64,000 nucleotides of DNA from Bacillus sp. NTK071 (GTDB taxonomy: Bacteria > Bacillota > Bacilli > Bacillales > Guptibacillaceae): assembly GCF_017303315.1 (NCBI RefSeq), contig NZ_JAFKOI010000002.1:1-64000 (forward strand). The letters run 5' to 3'. Both the position numbers and the translations under genes were made by a program. The notes below the pieces were generated by a model, which was not told the origin of the DNA, did not search any database, and was given only the letters and a program-made list of their open reading frames with translations. Below, one piece after another: positions 33,918-42,569 of the stretch (position 1 is the first letter of the stretch; every line of letters begins with the position of its first letter).

Positions 33918-34718
33918 CTACTCCATAATATTTTCAAGACCATAAACTAGCTGATCAATATTCAAAACGGTTTCAACAGCCAGTTGTACACCGGGCATAA
34001 ATGACCCTCTATGCATTGAGTCGTGACGAATTTTCAATGTTTGTCCTTCTCCACCAAACAAAACCTCTTGGTGTGCTACTAAACCGGGTAAGCGAACGCT
34101 ATGAATTCTCATACCTTCATAGTCTGCTCCTCTTGCTCCATCCATATCTTCCCGCTCATCTTCATGTCCTTGCACCTTTGCTTCTCGAACTTCAGAAATC
34201 ATTTTTGCCGTTTTCACTGCTGTTCCTGAAGGAGCATCAAGCTTACGGTCGTGGTGTTGCTCAATAATCTCTACATCCGGGAAATACTTTGCCGCCATTG
34301 CAGAAAATTTCATCATTAAAACAGCACCTATAGCAAAATTCGGAGCAATAATTGCTCCTAAGCCCTTTTTCTCAGCTATTTCTGATAGCTCCTGAACATC
34401 TTCATTTGAAAATCCAGTGGTTCCAACTACAGGACGAACACCATGATCAAAAGCTATCTCCATGTGTTTCTTACCATATTCAGGGGTTGTTAGATCAATA
34501 AGTACATCACACTCTACTTCTGAAAGACAACGATCTAGGTCTGTATAGACCGGAGCTTCGATTGAAGGAAGCCCCTCAATATCCTTAACAGTTTGTCCTG
34601 AAAGCTTGCTATCTACGACAGCTGTTAGGCTAAAATGTTCTGTACGATCCACGAGCTTTACAGCTTCCCTTCCCATATTACCTCTAGGTCCAGCGATGAC
34701 AATCTTCACTTCATTCAT
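33918..34718 (-). CDS. dapB: 4-hydroxy-tetrahydrodipicolinate reductase
   Basis: A 266-residue NAD(P)H-dependent reductase in the diaminopimelate/lysine route, also needed for spore dipicolinate and peptidoglycan. N-terminal [14 protein letters not shown] nucleotide site, [22 protein letters not shown], and the catalytic [19 protein letters not shown] in the C-terminal domain. Length is normal. It overlaps ypjD by 4 bp and is 11 bp from mgsA. Confidence 0.96.
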   Translation of the reverse strand: MNEVKIVIAGPRGNMGREAVKLVDRTEHFSLTAVVDSKLSGQTVKDIEGLPSIEAPVYTDLDRCLSEVECDVLIDLTTPEYGKKHMEIAFDHGVRPVVGTTGFSNEDVQELSEIAEKKGLGAIIAPNFAIGAVLMMKFSAMAAKYFPDVEIIEQHHDRKLDAPSGTAVKTAKMISEVREAKVQGHEDEREDMDGARGADYEGMRIHSVRLPGLVAHQEVLFGGEGQTLKIRHDSMHRGSFMPGVQLAVETVLNIDQLVYGLENIME

Positions 34719-35059
34719 CGTTTTTCACTCTCCTCTTCAATCTTTGTCCAGCGATCTTTATCTCTTGTATTAAACTTTGTCATTACCCTTTTGAATGCCT
34801 CATCTAAATCAATATCCATCGAATTCGCAAAACACGTTAAAACAAACAAAAGATCGCCCATCTCTTCCTCAATTGTTCGCTCTTCTTCAGAAGTTTTCTT
34901 TGGTTTCTCACCATGATAATGATTCACTTCACGTGCAAGTTCTCCCAGTTCTTCTGTCATTCTAGCAAGCATAGCAAGCGGGCTAAAATATCCTTCTTTA
35001 AACTGACTTATGTATTGGTCTACTTCATTCTGCATCTCTTTAATTGTCTTATTCGACAT
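34715..35059 (-). CDS. ypjD: MazG-like nucleotide pyrophosphohydrolase YpjD
   Basis: A 114-residue all-helical protein of the MazG/dUTPase-like class. Metal-binding acidic motif [11 protein letters not shown] (EExxE) and the second acidic pair [26 protein letters not shown] match the family. It probably hydrolyses non-canonical NTPs. First gene of the seven-gene operon that runs to birA, with a clear promoter upstream. The gene order ypjD-dapB-mgsA is the B. subtilis one. Confidence 0.93.
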   Translation of the reverse strand: MSNKTIKEMQNEVDQYISQFKEGYFSPLAMLARMTEELGELAREVNHYHGEKPKKTSEEERTIEEEMGDLLFVLTCFANSMDIDLDEAFKRVMTKFNTRDKDRWTKIEEESEKR

Positions 35060-35088
35060 AGGCTAGTCCACCTTTCGTATCTGTTATT

Positions 35089-35117
35089 ATGTTAGCTAAA
35101 AGAAGTTCGTTTGACAA
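35089..35117 (-). promoter_or_regulatory. Promoter of the ypjD-birA operon
   Basis: TTGTCA (35112-35117), a 17-bp spacer and TAACAT (35089-35094) on the minus strand, 30 bp from the ypjD start. Confidence 0.65.
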
Positions 35118-35171
35118 ATATTTAACCGGTGTATCTATGGATTAACCTAATGTGAGTATAACAGAATGAAA

Positions 35172-35200
35172 TTGCTGTCTGCTCGGTATTTGATTATAAT
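35172..35200 (+). promoter_or_regulatory. Promoter of ypjC
   Basis: TTGCTG (35172-35177), a 17-bp spacer and a perfect TATAAT (35195-35200), about 41 bp before the ypjC start. Confidence 0.7.
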
Positions 35201-35240
35201 GAGATCTGTTGGTTGTCATTTTAGGAAAGGAGTACGATAT

Positions 35241-36110
35241 ATGGAAGGAATTCGGAGTAAAAACACATTCTTCATTCTACTTGGCTCTGCAATATTCGCT
35301 TTTGGACTTGTTCATTTTAATATGGAGAATAATTTAGCTGAAGGTGGATTTACAGGTATTACACTGTTATTATATTTTCTATTTGATATCGATCCCGCCA
35401 TTTCAAATTTAGCTCTTAACCTCCCACTTTTTCTAATAGGTTGGCGGTTACTTGGAAGAAAATCATTTATCTATACCATTATTGGAACGGTTTCATTATC
35501 GGTCTTTTTATGGATTTTCCAGCACTACTCAGCACTTTCGATCCCATTACAGGATGATTTAACACTTGCTGCACTTTTTGCAGGAGTTTTTGTAGGAGTT
35601 GGGCTAGGGATTATTTTTCGTTACGGAGGCACTACAGGGGGTGTGGACATAATCGCGAGACTTGGCTCTAAATATATTGGCTGGAGTATGGGACGAACAA
35701 TGTTCGCCTTTGACTTTTGTGTTATTGCACTTTCCCTAGTTTATTTAAATTATAAAGAAGCTATGTATACACTCCTTGCTGTTTTCGTAGCTGCACGCGT
35801 AATCGACTTCATTCAACAAGGTGCTTATGCAGCAAAAGCGGCGATGATAATTTCTGAAAGCAACAAAGAAATTGCTGAGACAATCATGAATCAGATGGAC
35901 CGAGGCGCCACTGTATTAAACGGTAAAGGTAGCTTTTCAGGTCTACAAAAGGAAGTACTATACTGCGTCGTCGCTCGTAATGAAATTGTTCGGCTTAAGA
36001 ACATTATTCGTGAAGTTGACCCACACGCTTTCGTTGCTGTAAATGATGTTCATGATGTGCTCGGTGAAGGGTTTACACTTGATGAGAATAAAAATCCAAT
36101 TGAAGATTGA
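35241..36110 (+). CDS. ypjC: YitT/DUF161-family membrane protein (YpjC-like)
   Basis: A 289-residue protein with about five membrane segments in the first two thirds (FFILLGSAIFAFGLVHFNM, GFTGITLLLYFLF, LALNLPLFLIGWRLL, LAALFAGVFVGVGLGIIFRYGGTTGGVDIIAR) and a soluble C-terminal DUF2179 domain (~215-289, RGATVLNGKGSFSG, YCVVARNEIVRLKNIIREVDPHAFV). The role is unknown for the family. Start at 35241 (MEGIRSKNT) has AAAGGAG upstream; 25 in-frame codons before it include the promoter. Divergent from ypjD as expected for ypjC in this region. Confidence 0.92.
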   Translation: MEGIRSKNTFFILLGSAIFAFGLVHFNMENNLAEGGFTGITLLLYFLFDIDPAISNLALNLPLFLIGWRLLGRKSFIYTIIGTVSLSVFLWIFQHYSALSIPLQDDLTLAALFAGVFVGVGLGIIFRYGGTTGGVDIIARLGSKYIGWSMGRTMFAFDFCVIALSLVYLNYKEAMYTLLAVFVAARVIDFIQQGAYAAKAAMIISESNKEIAETIMNQMDRGATVLNGKGSFSGLQKEVLYCVVARNEIVRLKNIIREVDPHAFVAVNDVHDVLGEGFTLDENKNPIED

Positions 36111-36112
36111 AA

Positions 36113-36150
36113 CAAAAAATCTCGCCTAAACTAACAGGCGAGATTTCTCT
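36113..36150. terminator. Bidirectional terminator, ypjC and the YugP-like gene
   Basis: An 11-bp stem AAATCTCGCCT/AGGCGAGATTT (36117-36127 with 36136-36146) flanked by A-rich and T-rich tracts. Confidence 0.92.
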
Positions 36151-36834
36151 TTAATCTTCGTTCATTCCTATAAAGATAAACACAAAACGTGCTAATTCAA
36201 GAAGAGCAACTACCGCTGCTGCAACATAAGTTAAAGCTGCTGCGTTTAGTACTTTTTTCGTTTCTCTTTCTTCGTCATTTCGAATAACTCCTGTTGATAC
36301 AATCTGTTCCATCGCTCGGTTTGATGCATTAAACTCAACAGGCAATGTTACCATCTGAAATAGAACTGCTGCGCTCATAAATATAATCCCAAGTAATATG
36401 AAGTTAGCAGACGACATCAGAATACCAGCTAGAATAATGAAATAACTAAAGTTTGAACCGAGATTTGCAACCGGAACAAGTGTATGTCGGAAGCGAAGTG
36501 GTGCATAGTCTTCTTCATCTTGAATGGCGTGACCCACTTCATGTGCTGCAATTGCCGCGCCTGCTACAGAGACGCCATGAAAATTTCCGGATGATAACCT
36601 TACTGTTTTTGAACGAGGATCATAATGATCGGAAAGATGTCCTCGAACTTCTTCAACGCTTACAGAATATAACCCATTCTCATCAAGAATTTTCCGAGCT
36701 ACTTGTGCACCCGTCATACCAGATGAATTAGGAACTTTAGAATATTTTTTATACGCGCTTTTCACTCTACTCTGAGCCCATAGTGGAATGATTAAAAGTA
36801 GTGCAAAATAGATTAGAAAACTAGCCATTTCCAT
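36151..36834 (-). CDS. YugP-family zinc metallopeptidase
   Basis: A 227-residue membrane-anchored protease of the neutral zinc type. N-terminal membrane segment (~5-20), a cytosolic stretch, then AAHEVGHAIQ with the HExxH zinc site at H98-H102, followed by three more hydrophobic segments (~120-135, 140-160, 200-225). In B. subtilis yugP is elsewhere; here it separates ypjC from ypjB. The substrate is unknown. A CCTCC-type ribosome site precedes the ATG and the gene ends at the shared terminator. Confidence 0.9.
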   Translation of the reverse strand: MEMASFLIYFALLLIIPLWAQSRVKSAYKKYSKVPNSSGMTGAQVARKILDENGLYSVSVEEVRGHLSDHYDPRSKTVRLSSGNFHGVSVAGAAIAAHEVGHAIQDEEDYAPLRFRHTLVPVANLGSNFSYFIILAGILMSSANFILLGIIFMSAAVLFQMVTLPVEFNASNRAMEQIVSTGVIRNDEERETKKVLNAAALTYVAAAVVALLELARFVFIFIGMNED

Positions 36835-36937
36835 TCCTCCATCACATGTGTAATTACTTTATGACTATGTTATTAACGTCAATTTTAGTCAAATTTATAT
36901 AAAAAGTCAATTACACAGTTTCAGGTTCACAAGATCT

Positions 36938-37711
36938 TCAAATTTTATCAACCTGTTTGCTTTTTTTCATTTCCTTTTCTCCACGGTATTTAAGAAAGAC
37001 CACATAAGCTAATGTTAAGGTGATAATACCTCCTATTGACACGATCATCCAAAGAATTGATGCCTCATCTTCCTCTTTGCTTTTATCGAACGCTTTCTCA
37101 AAATCATCATGCATTGTCTGAAGTTGACCGACAAGGTTCTTATCTTTACCCGACGCATATCGTTCTATGAAAGCAATATGAGAATCTAATCGCTGTTGCG
37201 TTTCAACAGACAAATCAATCGCCGTTGCTGGCTTAATAATGCTATACGTTCCAAGAAATCGCTTTTTACTCGCTTCATAAACATCCACATCACCGTGCTC
37301 AATCGCTATACTCATTTCATCAATTAACTGGAGAAGTTTATCATCCATTTGACGCCACATTGGTTGATCTGTTGAAACTAAGGCATCAACAGCAAGACGA
37401 AATTCTGTTAATGCTTGAATTCTTTGTTCATTCGCTTTATCCACTGCTGTTATCGATTGCATCGCTCGATCATGAGCGTTTAGAACAACTCTTAACTCCG
37501 TAGTTGTTAGCTCATCTCCAGCTTCACCAGGGAATGCTTGTGCAAATTCTTCAAGCATTATTTTCGCTCGATCAAACTTTTCCTGTTTTCCAAACTCAAG
37601 TACATTTGCAGCTATATCATTCCAGACTTGTTTAGTGTCAGTATCAGAAGCATGTACATTAACGGGGAACATCATAAGTATAATTACCAAAAGGAGCCAT
37701 CGTCTACCCAT
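36938..37711 (-). CDS. ypjB: Sporulation protein YpjB
   Basis: A 257-residue protein with a signal peptide (1-21, WLLLVIILMMFPVNVHAS), a helical extracellular region (VWNDIAANVLEFGKQEKFDRAK onward) and one C-terminal membrane segment (~220-240, WMIVSIGGIITLTLAYVVFLK) with a basic tail. YpjB family members are conserved in spore formers; precise function is unknown. The start at 37711 is chosen for GGAGG eight bases upstream; an ATG six codons earlier lacks a site. Placed before ypjA-qcr as in B. subtilis. Confidence 0.9.
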   Translation of the reverse strand: MGRRWLLLVIILMMFPVNVHASDTDTKQVWNDIAANVLEFGKQEKFDRAKIMLEEFAQAFPGEAGDELTTTELRVVLNAHDRAMQSITAVDKANEQRIQALTEFRLAVDALVSTDQPMWRQMDDKLLQLIDEMSIAIEHGDVDVYEASKKRFLGTYSIIKPATAIDLSVETQQRLDSHIAFIERYASGKDKNLVGQLQTMHDDFEKAFDKSKEEDEASILWMIVSIGGIITLTLAYVVFLKYRGEKEMKKSKQVDKI

Positions 37712-37775
37712 CCCTTGTCCCTCCTTCATTCTACTTCAATGTATGAAGATAGGGACAAGAGTAGACCACTTCCTT

Positions 37776-38372
37776 TTAACGAATAGGTAGCTTAAAATGT
37801 CCTTTGCGAACGGATAGGAAATAAACAAGTGCGAGTGAAACAACGGTAAGCCAGAACGTGAAATACCCTATTGCTGTTGTATACTCACTAAGAATGGAGT
37901 AACGAGGCATCTGACCAAATACATAATCTATTACATCATTATGGAACGTCCATATTGCTACGGCAATAAGGTGCCATGGTTTGATTTTGTAAAATGGCGC
38001 AAATAATAATCCCTCAATCGCCATACCAAGGTGAGAAAAGATTAACATAAGCGCTATGGGAGACAATTGTCCGGTAACGACCATAACCATCATATTCATA
38101 ACAACAGCCCAGATCCCATATTTAAATAACGTCACGGCAGCCAAAGCTTCCATTAGTGGCCAGTTTTTCCCAAATAAAAATGCTATGAGAACAAAGCAAA
38201 AGAAAAGACTTGCCGTTGGACTATCAGGAACAAAAAGGAGAAAAATCGGTTTCGTATCTTCTAACTGCCAACCATACCAATAATAGCCGTAAATAGTTCC
38301 AGGTACATTAATTAAAAGCAACAACCATAGAAAGGGCTTTGATTTCAATAAATAAAAAAGTTGATAAATCAT
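37776..38372 (-). CDS. ypjA: YpjA-family (DUF1405) membrane protein
   Basis: A 198-residue protein with six hydrophobic segments spread over its length (LWLLLLINVPGTIYGYYWYG, LFLFVPDSPTASLFFCFVLIAFLFG, LAAVTLFKYGIWAVVMNMMVMV, LMLIFSHLGMAIEGLLFAPFY, WTFHNDVIDYVFG, TFWLTVVSLALVYFLS). Function unknown; the family is located next to qcrABC and ypjB in Bacillus. AAGGAG-type site (GGAGAT) before the ATG. Confidence 0.92.
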   Translation of the reverse strand: MIYQLFYLLKSKPFLWLLLLINVPGTIYGYYWYGWQLEDTKPIFLLFVPDSPTASLFFCFVLIAFLFGKNWPLMEALAAVTLFKYGIWAVVMNMMVMVVTGQLSPIALMLIFSHLGMAIEGLLFAPFYKIKPWHLIAVAIWTFHNDVIDYVFGQMPRYSILSEYTTAIGYFTFWLTVVSLALVYFLSVRKGHFKLPIR

Positions 38373-38414
38373 CGGTATCTCCTTTTCATTTTCTTAATCC
38401 AATGATGTAGAAGT

Positions 38415-38446
38415 GAAAAAAAAGCTGACTAGGGAGTCAGCTTTTT
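38415..38446 (-). terminator. Terminator of qcrABC
   Basis: A 12-bp stem AAAAAGCTGACT/AGTCAGCTTTTT with a 4-nt loop (38419-38430 with 38435-38446), then a long T-run on the minus strand. Confidence 0.93.
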
Positions 38447-38453
38447 CAACATA

Positions 38454-39221
38454 TTATTGATTTGCTTTAGCAGTTTCGACAATAAATTCAGCTAGCTTTT
38501 CACGTTCTTCATCAGTACCTTTGAAAGCGTTAGCTGGCATACCACCAATTCCGTTTACAGCAATGTCCATGATAGACTCTTTCGTTTGCTTTGTTTCTAG
38601 AAGCGATGGACCAGATCCACCTTGAAGGCTGTCACCGTGACACCCAATACAAGATTGTCCTGAATAAATTGCGTAACCTTCTGATTCTTTGTCTACTTCT
38701 GCTTCAACGATTTCACCTTGCTTTGCTGCTTTTTCCCAGTCATGAGTTACAACAGATTCCCATGTAAGATAAACTGTTGAAATCAATCCGAGTAGCATAA
38801 GAGCAGTTGCAACTGGACGCTTAGCAGGTCTTCTTTCTGGTCCACGATCAAGCCATGGAGCGAGAAGAAGTGCACCAAATGCAAGTCCTGGCATAATAAC
38901 CGTACCAACTAGTGTATAGTCACCGGCCGCAAATTTATACTTCAAGAGCTGGTATAGAAACAGGAAGTACCAGTCAGGAAGCGGTGTATAAGTTGCATCC
39001 GTAGGATCGGCTACACGCTCAAGCGGAGATGGATGTGCAATTGTTAGTGCTAGATAACCGATTAGGAATACAGCACCAACCATCCACTCTTTTAATAAGA
39101 AGTTCGGCCAAAACGCTTCTGTTTTGCCGGGGTACTCTGAATAATCTTTTGGAATGTTAGGCTTTCTCTGCGCAGGGATACGCGAGTCGCCTACAAACTT
39201 CATTCCTTTTCCGCGATGCAT
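38454..39221 (-). CDS. qcrC: Menaquinol:cytochrome c reductase cytochrome b/c subunit
   Basis: A 255-residue fusion typical of Bacillus: the first ~155 residues are the C-terminal half of cytochrome b (membrane segments ~47-62, 85-98 region, 106-122, 138-154), joined to a cytochrome c domain with CIGCH at 191-195 as the heme site and a distal methionine in GGMPAN. It passes electrons from the menaquinol site to cytochrome c oxidase. GGAGGGGG precedes the ATG. Third gene of qcrA-qcrB-qcrC. Confidence 0.96.
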   Translation of the reverse strand: MHRGKGMKFVGDSRIPAQRKPNIPKDYSEYPGKTEAFWPNFLLKEWMVGAVFLIGYLALTIAHPSPLERVADPTDATYTPLPDWYFLFLYQLLKYKFAAGDYTLVGTVIMPGLAFGALLLAPWLDRGPERRPAKRPVATALMLLGLISTVYLTWESVVTHDWEKAAKQGEIVEAEVDKESEGYAIYSGQSCIGCHGDSLQGGSGPSLLETKQTKESIMDIAVNGIGGMPANAFKGTDEEREKLAEFIVETAKANQ

Positions 39222-39283
39222 CTGTCCCCCTCCTTCGTATAAAAAATTGTGTCGTTAATTAGTAATAAGTTCTTAAACGAATT

Positions 39284-39955
39284 TTACAACGGGCCAGATA
39301 TACCCTGTTTACGAATCATGATAAAGTGAGCTGCTAGCAATCCAAGAAGAGCTGCTGGCAAGAAGAAAACATGAATCGCAAAGAAACGTGCGAGTGTTTG
39401 TGCGCCGATGATTTCTCCTCCGGCAAGAAGGGTTTTCGCCCACTCTCCAATGACAGGAACAGTAACCGCAATTTCAAGACCAACTTTCGTTGCGAATAGC
39501 GCTTTCATATCCCATGGCAAGAGATATCCAGTGAACCCTAGACCAAGCATTACGAAGAAAATCAAAACACCAACAACCCAGTTTAACTCACGAGGTTTTT
39601 TGTAAGAGCCGGTAAAGAATACGCGAAGGGTATGTAGAAACATCATAACGATAACGAGACTGGCTCCCCAATGGTGCATTCCTCTAACAATTTGTCCGAA
39701 TGCTACTTCATTTTGAAGGTAGTAAACAGACTCCCAGGCATTTACAATGTCAGGTACATAATACATTGTAAGGAACATCCCGGATAGGATTTGGATAACG
39801 GTAATAAAGAACGTTAATCCTCCAAAACAATAAACAAACGCTGAAAAGTGATGAGCCGGATTAACGTGCTCAGGCACTTCGTGATCTGCAATATCGCGCC
39901 ACATTGGCGTAATATCTAAGCGTTCATCTACCCAATCATAGATTTTATTTAACAT
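39284..39955 (-). CDS. qcrB: Menaquinol:cytochrome c reductase cytochrome b subunit
   Basis: A 223-residue b6-type cytochrome with four membrane segments. Heme-binding histidines are visible in VRGMHHWGASLVIVMMFLHTLRVF and ARFFAIHVFFLPAALLGLLAAHF, plus the conserved LPWD. It holds the menaquinol sites of the complex. It is 12 bp upstream of qcrC coding but has its own ribosome site and lies 12 bp after qcrA. Confidence 0.96.
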   Translation of the reverse strand: MLNKIYDWVDERLDITPMWRDIADHEVPEHVNPAHHFSAFVYCFGGLTFFITVIQILSGMFLTMYYVPDIVNAWESVYYLQNEVAFGQIVRGMHHWGASLVIVMMFLHTLRVFFTGSYKKPRELNWVVGVLIFFVMLGLGFTGYLLPWDMKALFATKVGLEIAVTVPVIGEWAKTLLAGGEIIGAQTLARFFAIHVFFLPAALLGLLAAHFIMIRKQGISGPL

Positions 39956-39967
39956 AGATTACGCCCC

Positions 39968-40465
39968 CTAACGTGGTTCAGGTTTTCCGAGGTAAAGTTT
40001 TCCATCTTGGACTTTCTTGTTGTAAACATCAAGCGGCGCAAGAGGTGGTGTTCCTTTTACATTGACACCATCTTTTGTGTAACGGCCACCGTGGCACGGA
40101 CAATAAAACTGATCAGGATAAGCAGCATTAGAAGACCAGTCAACCGTACAACCCAAATGTTTACATACAGGTGAAAGTGCGACAATTTCGTCTTTTTCAT
40201 CTTTGTAAACCCAGGCGGATTGCGTTACTTCAGATTCATACCAACCATCAACCTGGTCAATTTTGAATTCCTTACGAACTGGTTTATTCGTAATCTCACT
40301 TGTGTCCATAACAGGAACAAAATCCTGCTTGGCTCCTTCTTTTAACAATGGATCAATTGCAAAACGAACCATTGGCATCAGCATTCCTGCTGCCATAAAT
40401 CCGCCTACACCAGTCAGGCTGTAGTTTAGAAATTGGCGTCTTGTTACTTCATTTTTCTTCGCCAT
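39968..40465 (-). CDS. qcrA: Menaquinol:cytochrome c reductase Rieske subunit
   Basis: A 165-residue iron-sulfur protein. Twin-arginine-like start (TRRQFLNYSLTGVGGFMAAGM, residues ~8-28) acts as signal anchor, and the C-terminal Rieske fold carries CKHLGC (C101, H103) and CPCHG (C122, H125), with C106 and C124 forming the usual disulfide. First gene of the complex; its promoter lies about 75 bp upstream. Confidence 0.97.
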   Translation of the reverse strand: MAKKNEVTRRQFLNYSLTGVGGFMAAGMLMPMVRFAIDPLLKEGAKQDFVPVMDTSEITNKPVRKEFKIDQVDGWYESEVTQSAWVYKDEKDEIVALSPVCKHLGCTVDWSSNAAYPDQFYCPCHGGRYTKDGVNVKGTPPLAPLDVYNKKVQDGKLYLGKPEPR

Positions 40466-40538
40466 TGGTTTCCCCCCTATCCTATGAAGTCAGTCCAGCC
40501 GGACATAAATAGTAAACACATATAACTAGGACATTCCT

Positions 40539-40568
40539 ATGATAGCGTAGTCACTCTCGCTCTGTCAA
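40539..40568 (-). promoter_or_regulatory. Promoter of qcrABC
   Basis: Perfect TTGACA (40563-40568), an 18-bp spacer and TATCAT (40539-40544) on the minus strand, followed about 35 bp later by a small GTCC/GGAC hairpin before the ribosome site. Confidence 0.7.
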
Positions 40569-40598
40569 TATTCGGATTGGTTATTAGTATGCCTCAAA

Positions 40599-41069
40599 TC
40601 AACTATTTGTATTACTTTGCCATGTATTTGTGACAAATTGTAGAACTTGTTTAACTTGAGCTGACACCGTTTCCATTTTATATTGTTCGTCCATGTGTTC
40701 AAGAGGGATAGCAGGCATCCATAATAGGGCGCTAGATAACTTGGCTTCAGACTGTTTCCAATCAACATCCGCCGATAATGTGATAATGTGTTTGATCCCA
40801 CCCTGGTAAAGCTCTTCCTCTACCTGCTTAAGTCGTTCAACTCGCGATTCGCTATTTTCTGTTTGGAGATAGGTGAACGCAGGCATTAATAGAAGCCGCC
40901 CTTTTAGCTGTCTTTCTAATTCTCCGGAAATGATCGATATGTATTCTCCCATTGATACAGTCGTTTTAACACTTGATGTCATTGAAATAGGTATAAGTGG
41001 GAGGACTGCTGTATCCACGTACTCTCTTTCTTTTTCGTAAATCGCGATATCTGATTCGGTCCATCTCAT
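40599..41069 (-). CDS. ypiF: YpiF-family (DUF2487) protein
   Basis: A 156-residue soluble protein with the YpiF/DUF2487 start MRWTESDIAIYEKEREYVDTAVLPLIPI and a LMPAFTYLQTE, HIITLSADVDW core. Function unknown; conserved upstream of qcrABC. Start at 41069 has AAGGAG upstream; 12 more in-frame codons overlap the GNAT gene and are rejected. The gene begins 5 bp after that GNAT stop, so they share a transcript. Confidence 0.9.
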   Translation of the reverse strand: MRWTESDIAIYEKEREYVDTAVLPLIPISMTSSVKTTVSMGEYISIISGELERQLKGRLLLMPAFTYLQTENSESRVERLKQVEEELYQGGIKHIITLSADVDWKQSEAKLSSALLWMPAIPLEHMDEQYKMETVSAQVKQVLQFVTNTWQSNTNS

Positions 41070-41074
41070 ATTTA

Positions 41075-41890
41075 CTAGCTCCTTTTTATTCCGTATAAGT
41101 GCCAAATGGTCTGGTGTGATTGTGCTTCAAGCGATTTTGCTTGATATGTTGGAAGGTCAATCCAAATTGACCTTGCTTCTCTTTCCGCCTCAGCGTTCAC
41201 AATTTGCCACATCTCTTTACTATGTAACGTTCGTTCGTTCCAAACCTTGACATGAAGATATGAAGCTCCTTTCTCTTCTTTCATTATCATAAAGGTTCCC
41301 AGGTCATTTTGATACATTTCGATTGTATCTAAATAACTAGTTGTTAACGTAGGTACATAGGGGAGGGGATAATATATTGAATGAGGGAAAAATGGAAGAT
41401 CCTCATTCTGACTAAACTCTTCCAGATATTTATTCTTACTTTCTCTAGAAAAATCAAATCGATAGGGTTGAGTATCATATGTACCTGCTACTGCATTAGG
41501 ACTTATACGTGATGATACAATAGTGGCTTCGAAATTCATCTGTAGATTGCGTGCCAATCGATTGCCCGCTTTATTATGCTTTTCTGTCGCATATCCTACC
41601 CATTGCATGCCTAAAGAATGGAAAGCCTCTTCCTTAAGTTGTTTCATTAACGTAGAAGCAATTCCTCTGCCACGATAATTCATATGGGTACGTAGTCGAC
41701 CCAAGACAGCAACTTCTTCTTCAAAGATGGTGATTCCAGCTATTCCAACGAGTGTATCTCCTTCAAAATAACCTAGCATGTAGTCTTCCTCAATTAGTTT
41801 AGAGAAAATACGAATGACATAGTCGTCTTCAATACCAGTTTCCATACCAATTACGTCTTCAATATCAGCTGCCTTCAATTTACGAATCAA
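41075..41890 (-). CDS. GNAT-family acetyltransferase
   Basis: A 271-residue protein whose first ~150 residues are a GNAT fold: VIGMETGIEDDYV, LVGIAGITIFEEEVAVLGRLRTHMNYRGRGIASTLMKQL with the acetyl-CoA RGRGIA loop, and AGNRLARNLQMNFEA. The C-terminal ~120 residues (PFFPHSIYYPLPYV, MKEEKGASYLHVKVW) are a second domain of unknown type. The substrate is not known. In B. subtilis ypiB-ypiF-qcr are contiguous; this gene is an insertion between them. GGGGGAG precedes the ATG. Confidence 0.85.
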   Translation of the reverse strand: MIRKLKAADIEDVIGMETGIEDDYVIRIFSKLIEEDYMLGYFEGDTLVGIAGITIFEEEVAVLGRLRTHMNYRGRGIASTLMKQLKEEAFHSLGMQWVGYATEKHNKAGNRLARNLQMNFEATIVSSRISPNAVAGTYDTQPYRFDFSRESKNKYLEEFSQNEDLPFFPHSIYYPLPYVPTLTTSYLDTIEMYQNDLGTFMIMKEEKGASYLHVKVWNERTLHSKEMWQIVNAEAEREARSIWIDLPTYQAKSLEAQSHQTIWHLYGIKRS

Positions 41891-41933
41891 GTTTGTCTCC
41901 CCCTCTTGCTCGCATCTGAACCAATTTAAAGTA

Positions 41934-41963
41934 TAAAAAAACCCTTGAAAAGATTCAAGGGTT
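41934..41963 (-). terminator. Terminator of ypiB
   Basis: A 10-bp stem AACCCTTGAA/TTCAAGGGTT (41940-41949 with 41954-41963) ahead of a T-run on the minus strand; it overlaps the stop codon. Confidence 0.85.
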
Positions 41964-42498
41964 AGAGGTTATTTAGTTGTTTACTTAGATTCTGAAATGT
42001 TACCTCATCATTTTGATCCAAAGCCTCATCAATTTGTTTAAGAATTGAATCCCGTTTAAATCGGGTAAATGATTCATCAAGAACCATTTCAGCCAGGAAG
42101 GAATATTTCTTATCTGCAGCCATGTTCTCTGGCAAGAATGGATTTTCTTCCAGAACAGCAACATATTGTGGAGATACATTCTTACTTTTAAAATTGAGCT
42201 GAATGTAAATAGGCTCGTCCTGATTCAGGCGAATGTCATGAAAAGACTTTTCTGGATCTGTTGTAATAATATTATGTTTGTAAAAACGGAATGGTGCATT
42301 TTCAACACAATGAGTTGAAATAACCAGCGCTTTAGGACAGAATTCAGCATTTTCAACAAAGTGAACATTCCCCATTAGCACTTCATCACTAATTAAATAA
42401 TTTAATAGCCAAACACATTCACGTTTTTTAACCTGATAATTTTTAAGAAACCATTTAAGAAAGTCCTTCTTTTCAACGACAGAAACGGAGCTGCTCAT
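41962..42498 (-). CDS. ypiB: YpiB-family (UPF0302) protein
   Basis: A 178-residue protein of the UPF0302/YpiB group: VEKKDFLKWFLKNYQVKKRECVWLLNYLISDE, VLMGNVHFVENAEFCPKALVISTHCVE, and a C-terminal helical LDESFTRFKRDSILKQIDEALDQ. Function unknown, proposed to relate to cytochrome bc assembly only because of its position. Strong GGGAGGAATC site before the ATG. Confidence 0.92.
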   Translation of the reverse strand: MSSSVSVVEKKDFLKWFLKNYQVKKRECVWLLNYLISDEVLMGNVHFVENAEFCPKALVISTHCVENAPFRFYKHNIITTDPEKSFHDIRLNQDEPIYIQLNFKSKNVSPQYVAVLEENPFLPENMAADKKYSFLAEMVLDESFTRFKRDSILKQIDEALDQNDEVTFQNLSKQLNNL

Positions 42499-42569
42499 AG
42501 CGATTCCTCCCTGAGATTTTCCTAATTTAAGAATTCGTCATTGAAGATAAATTTCCTTCTACACCGTCT

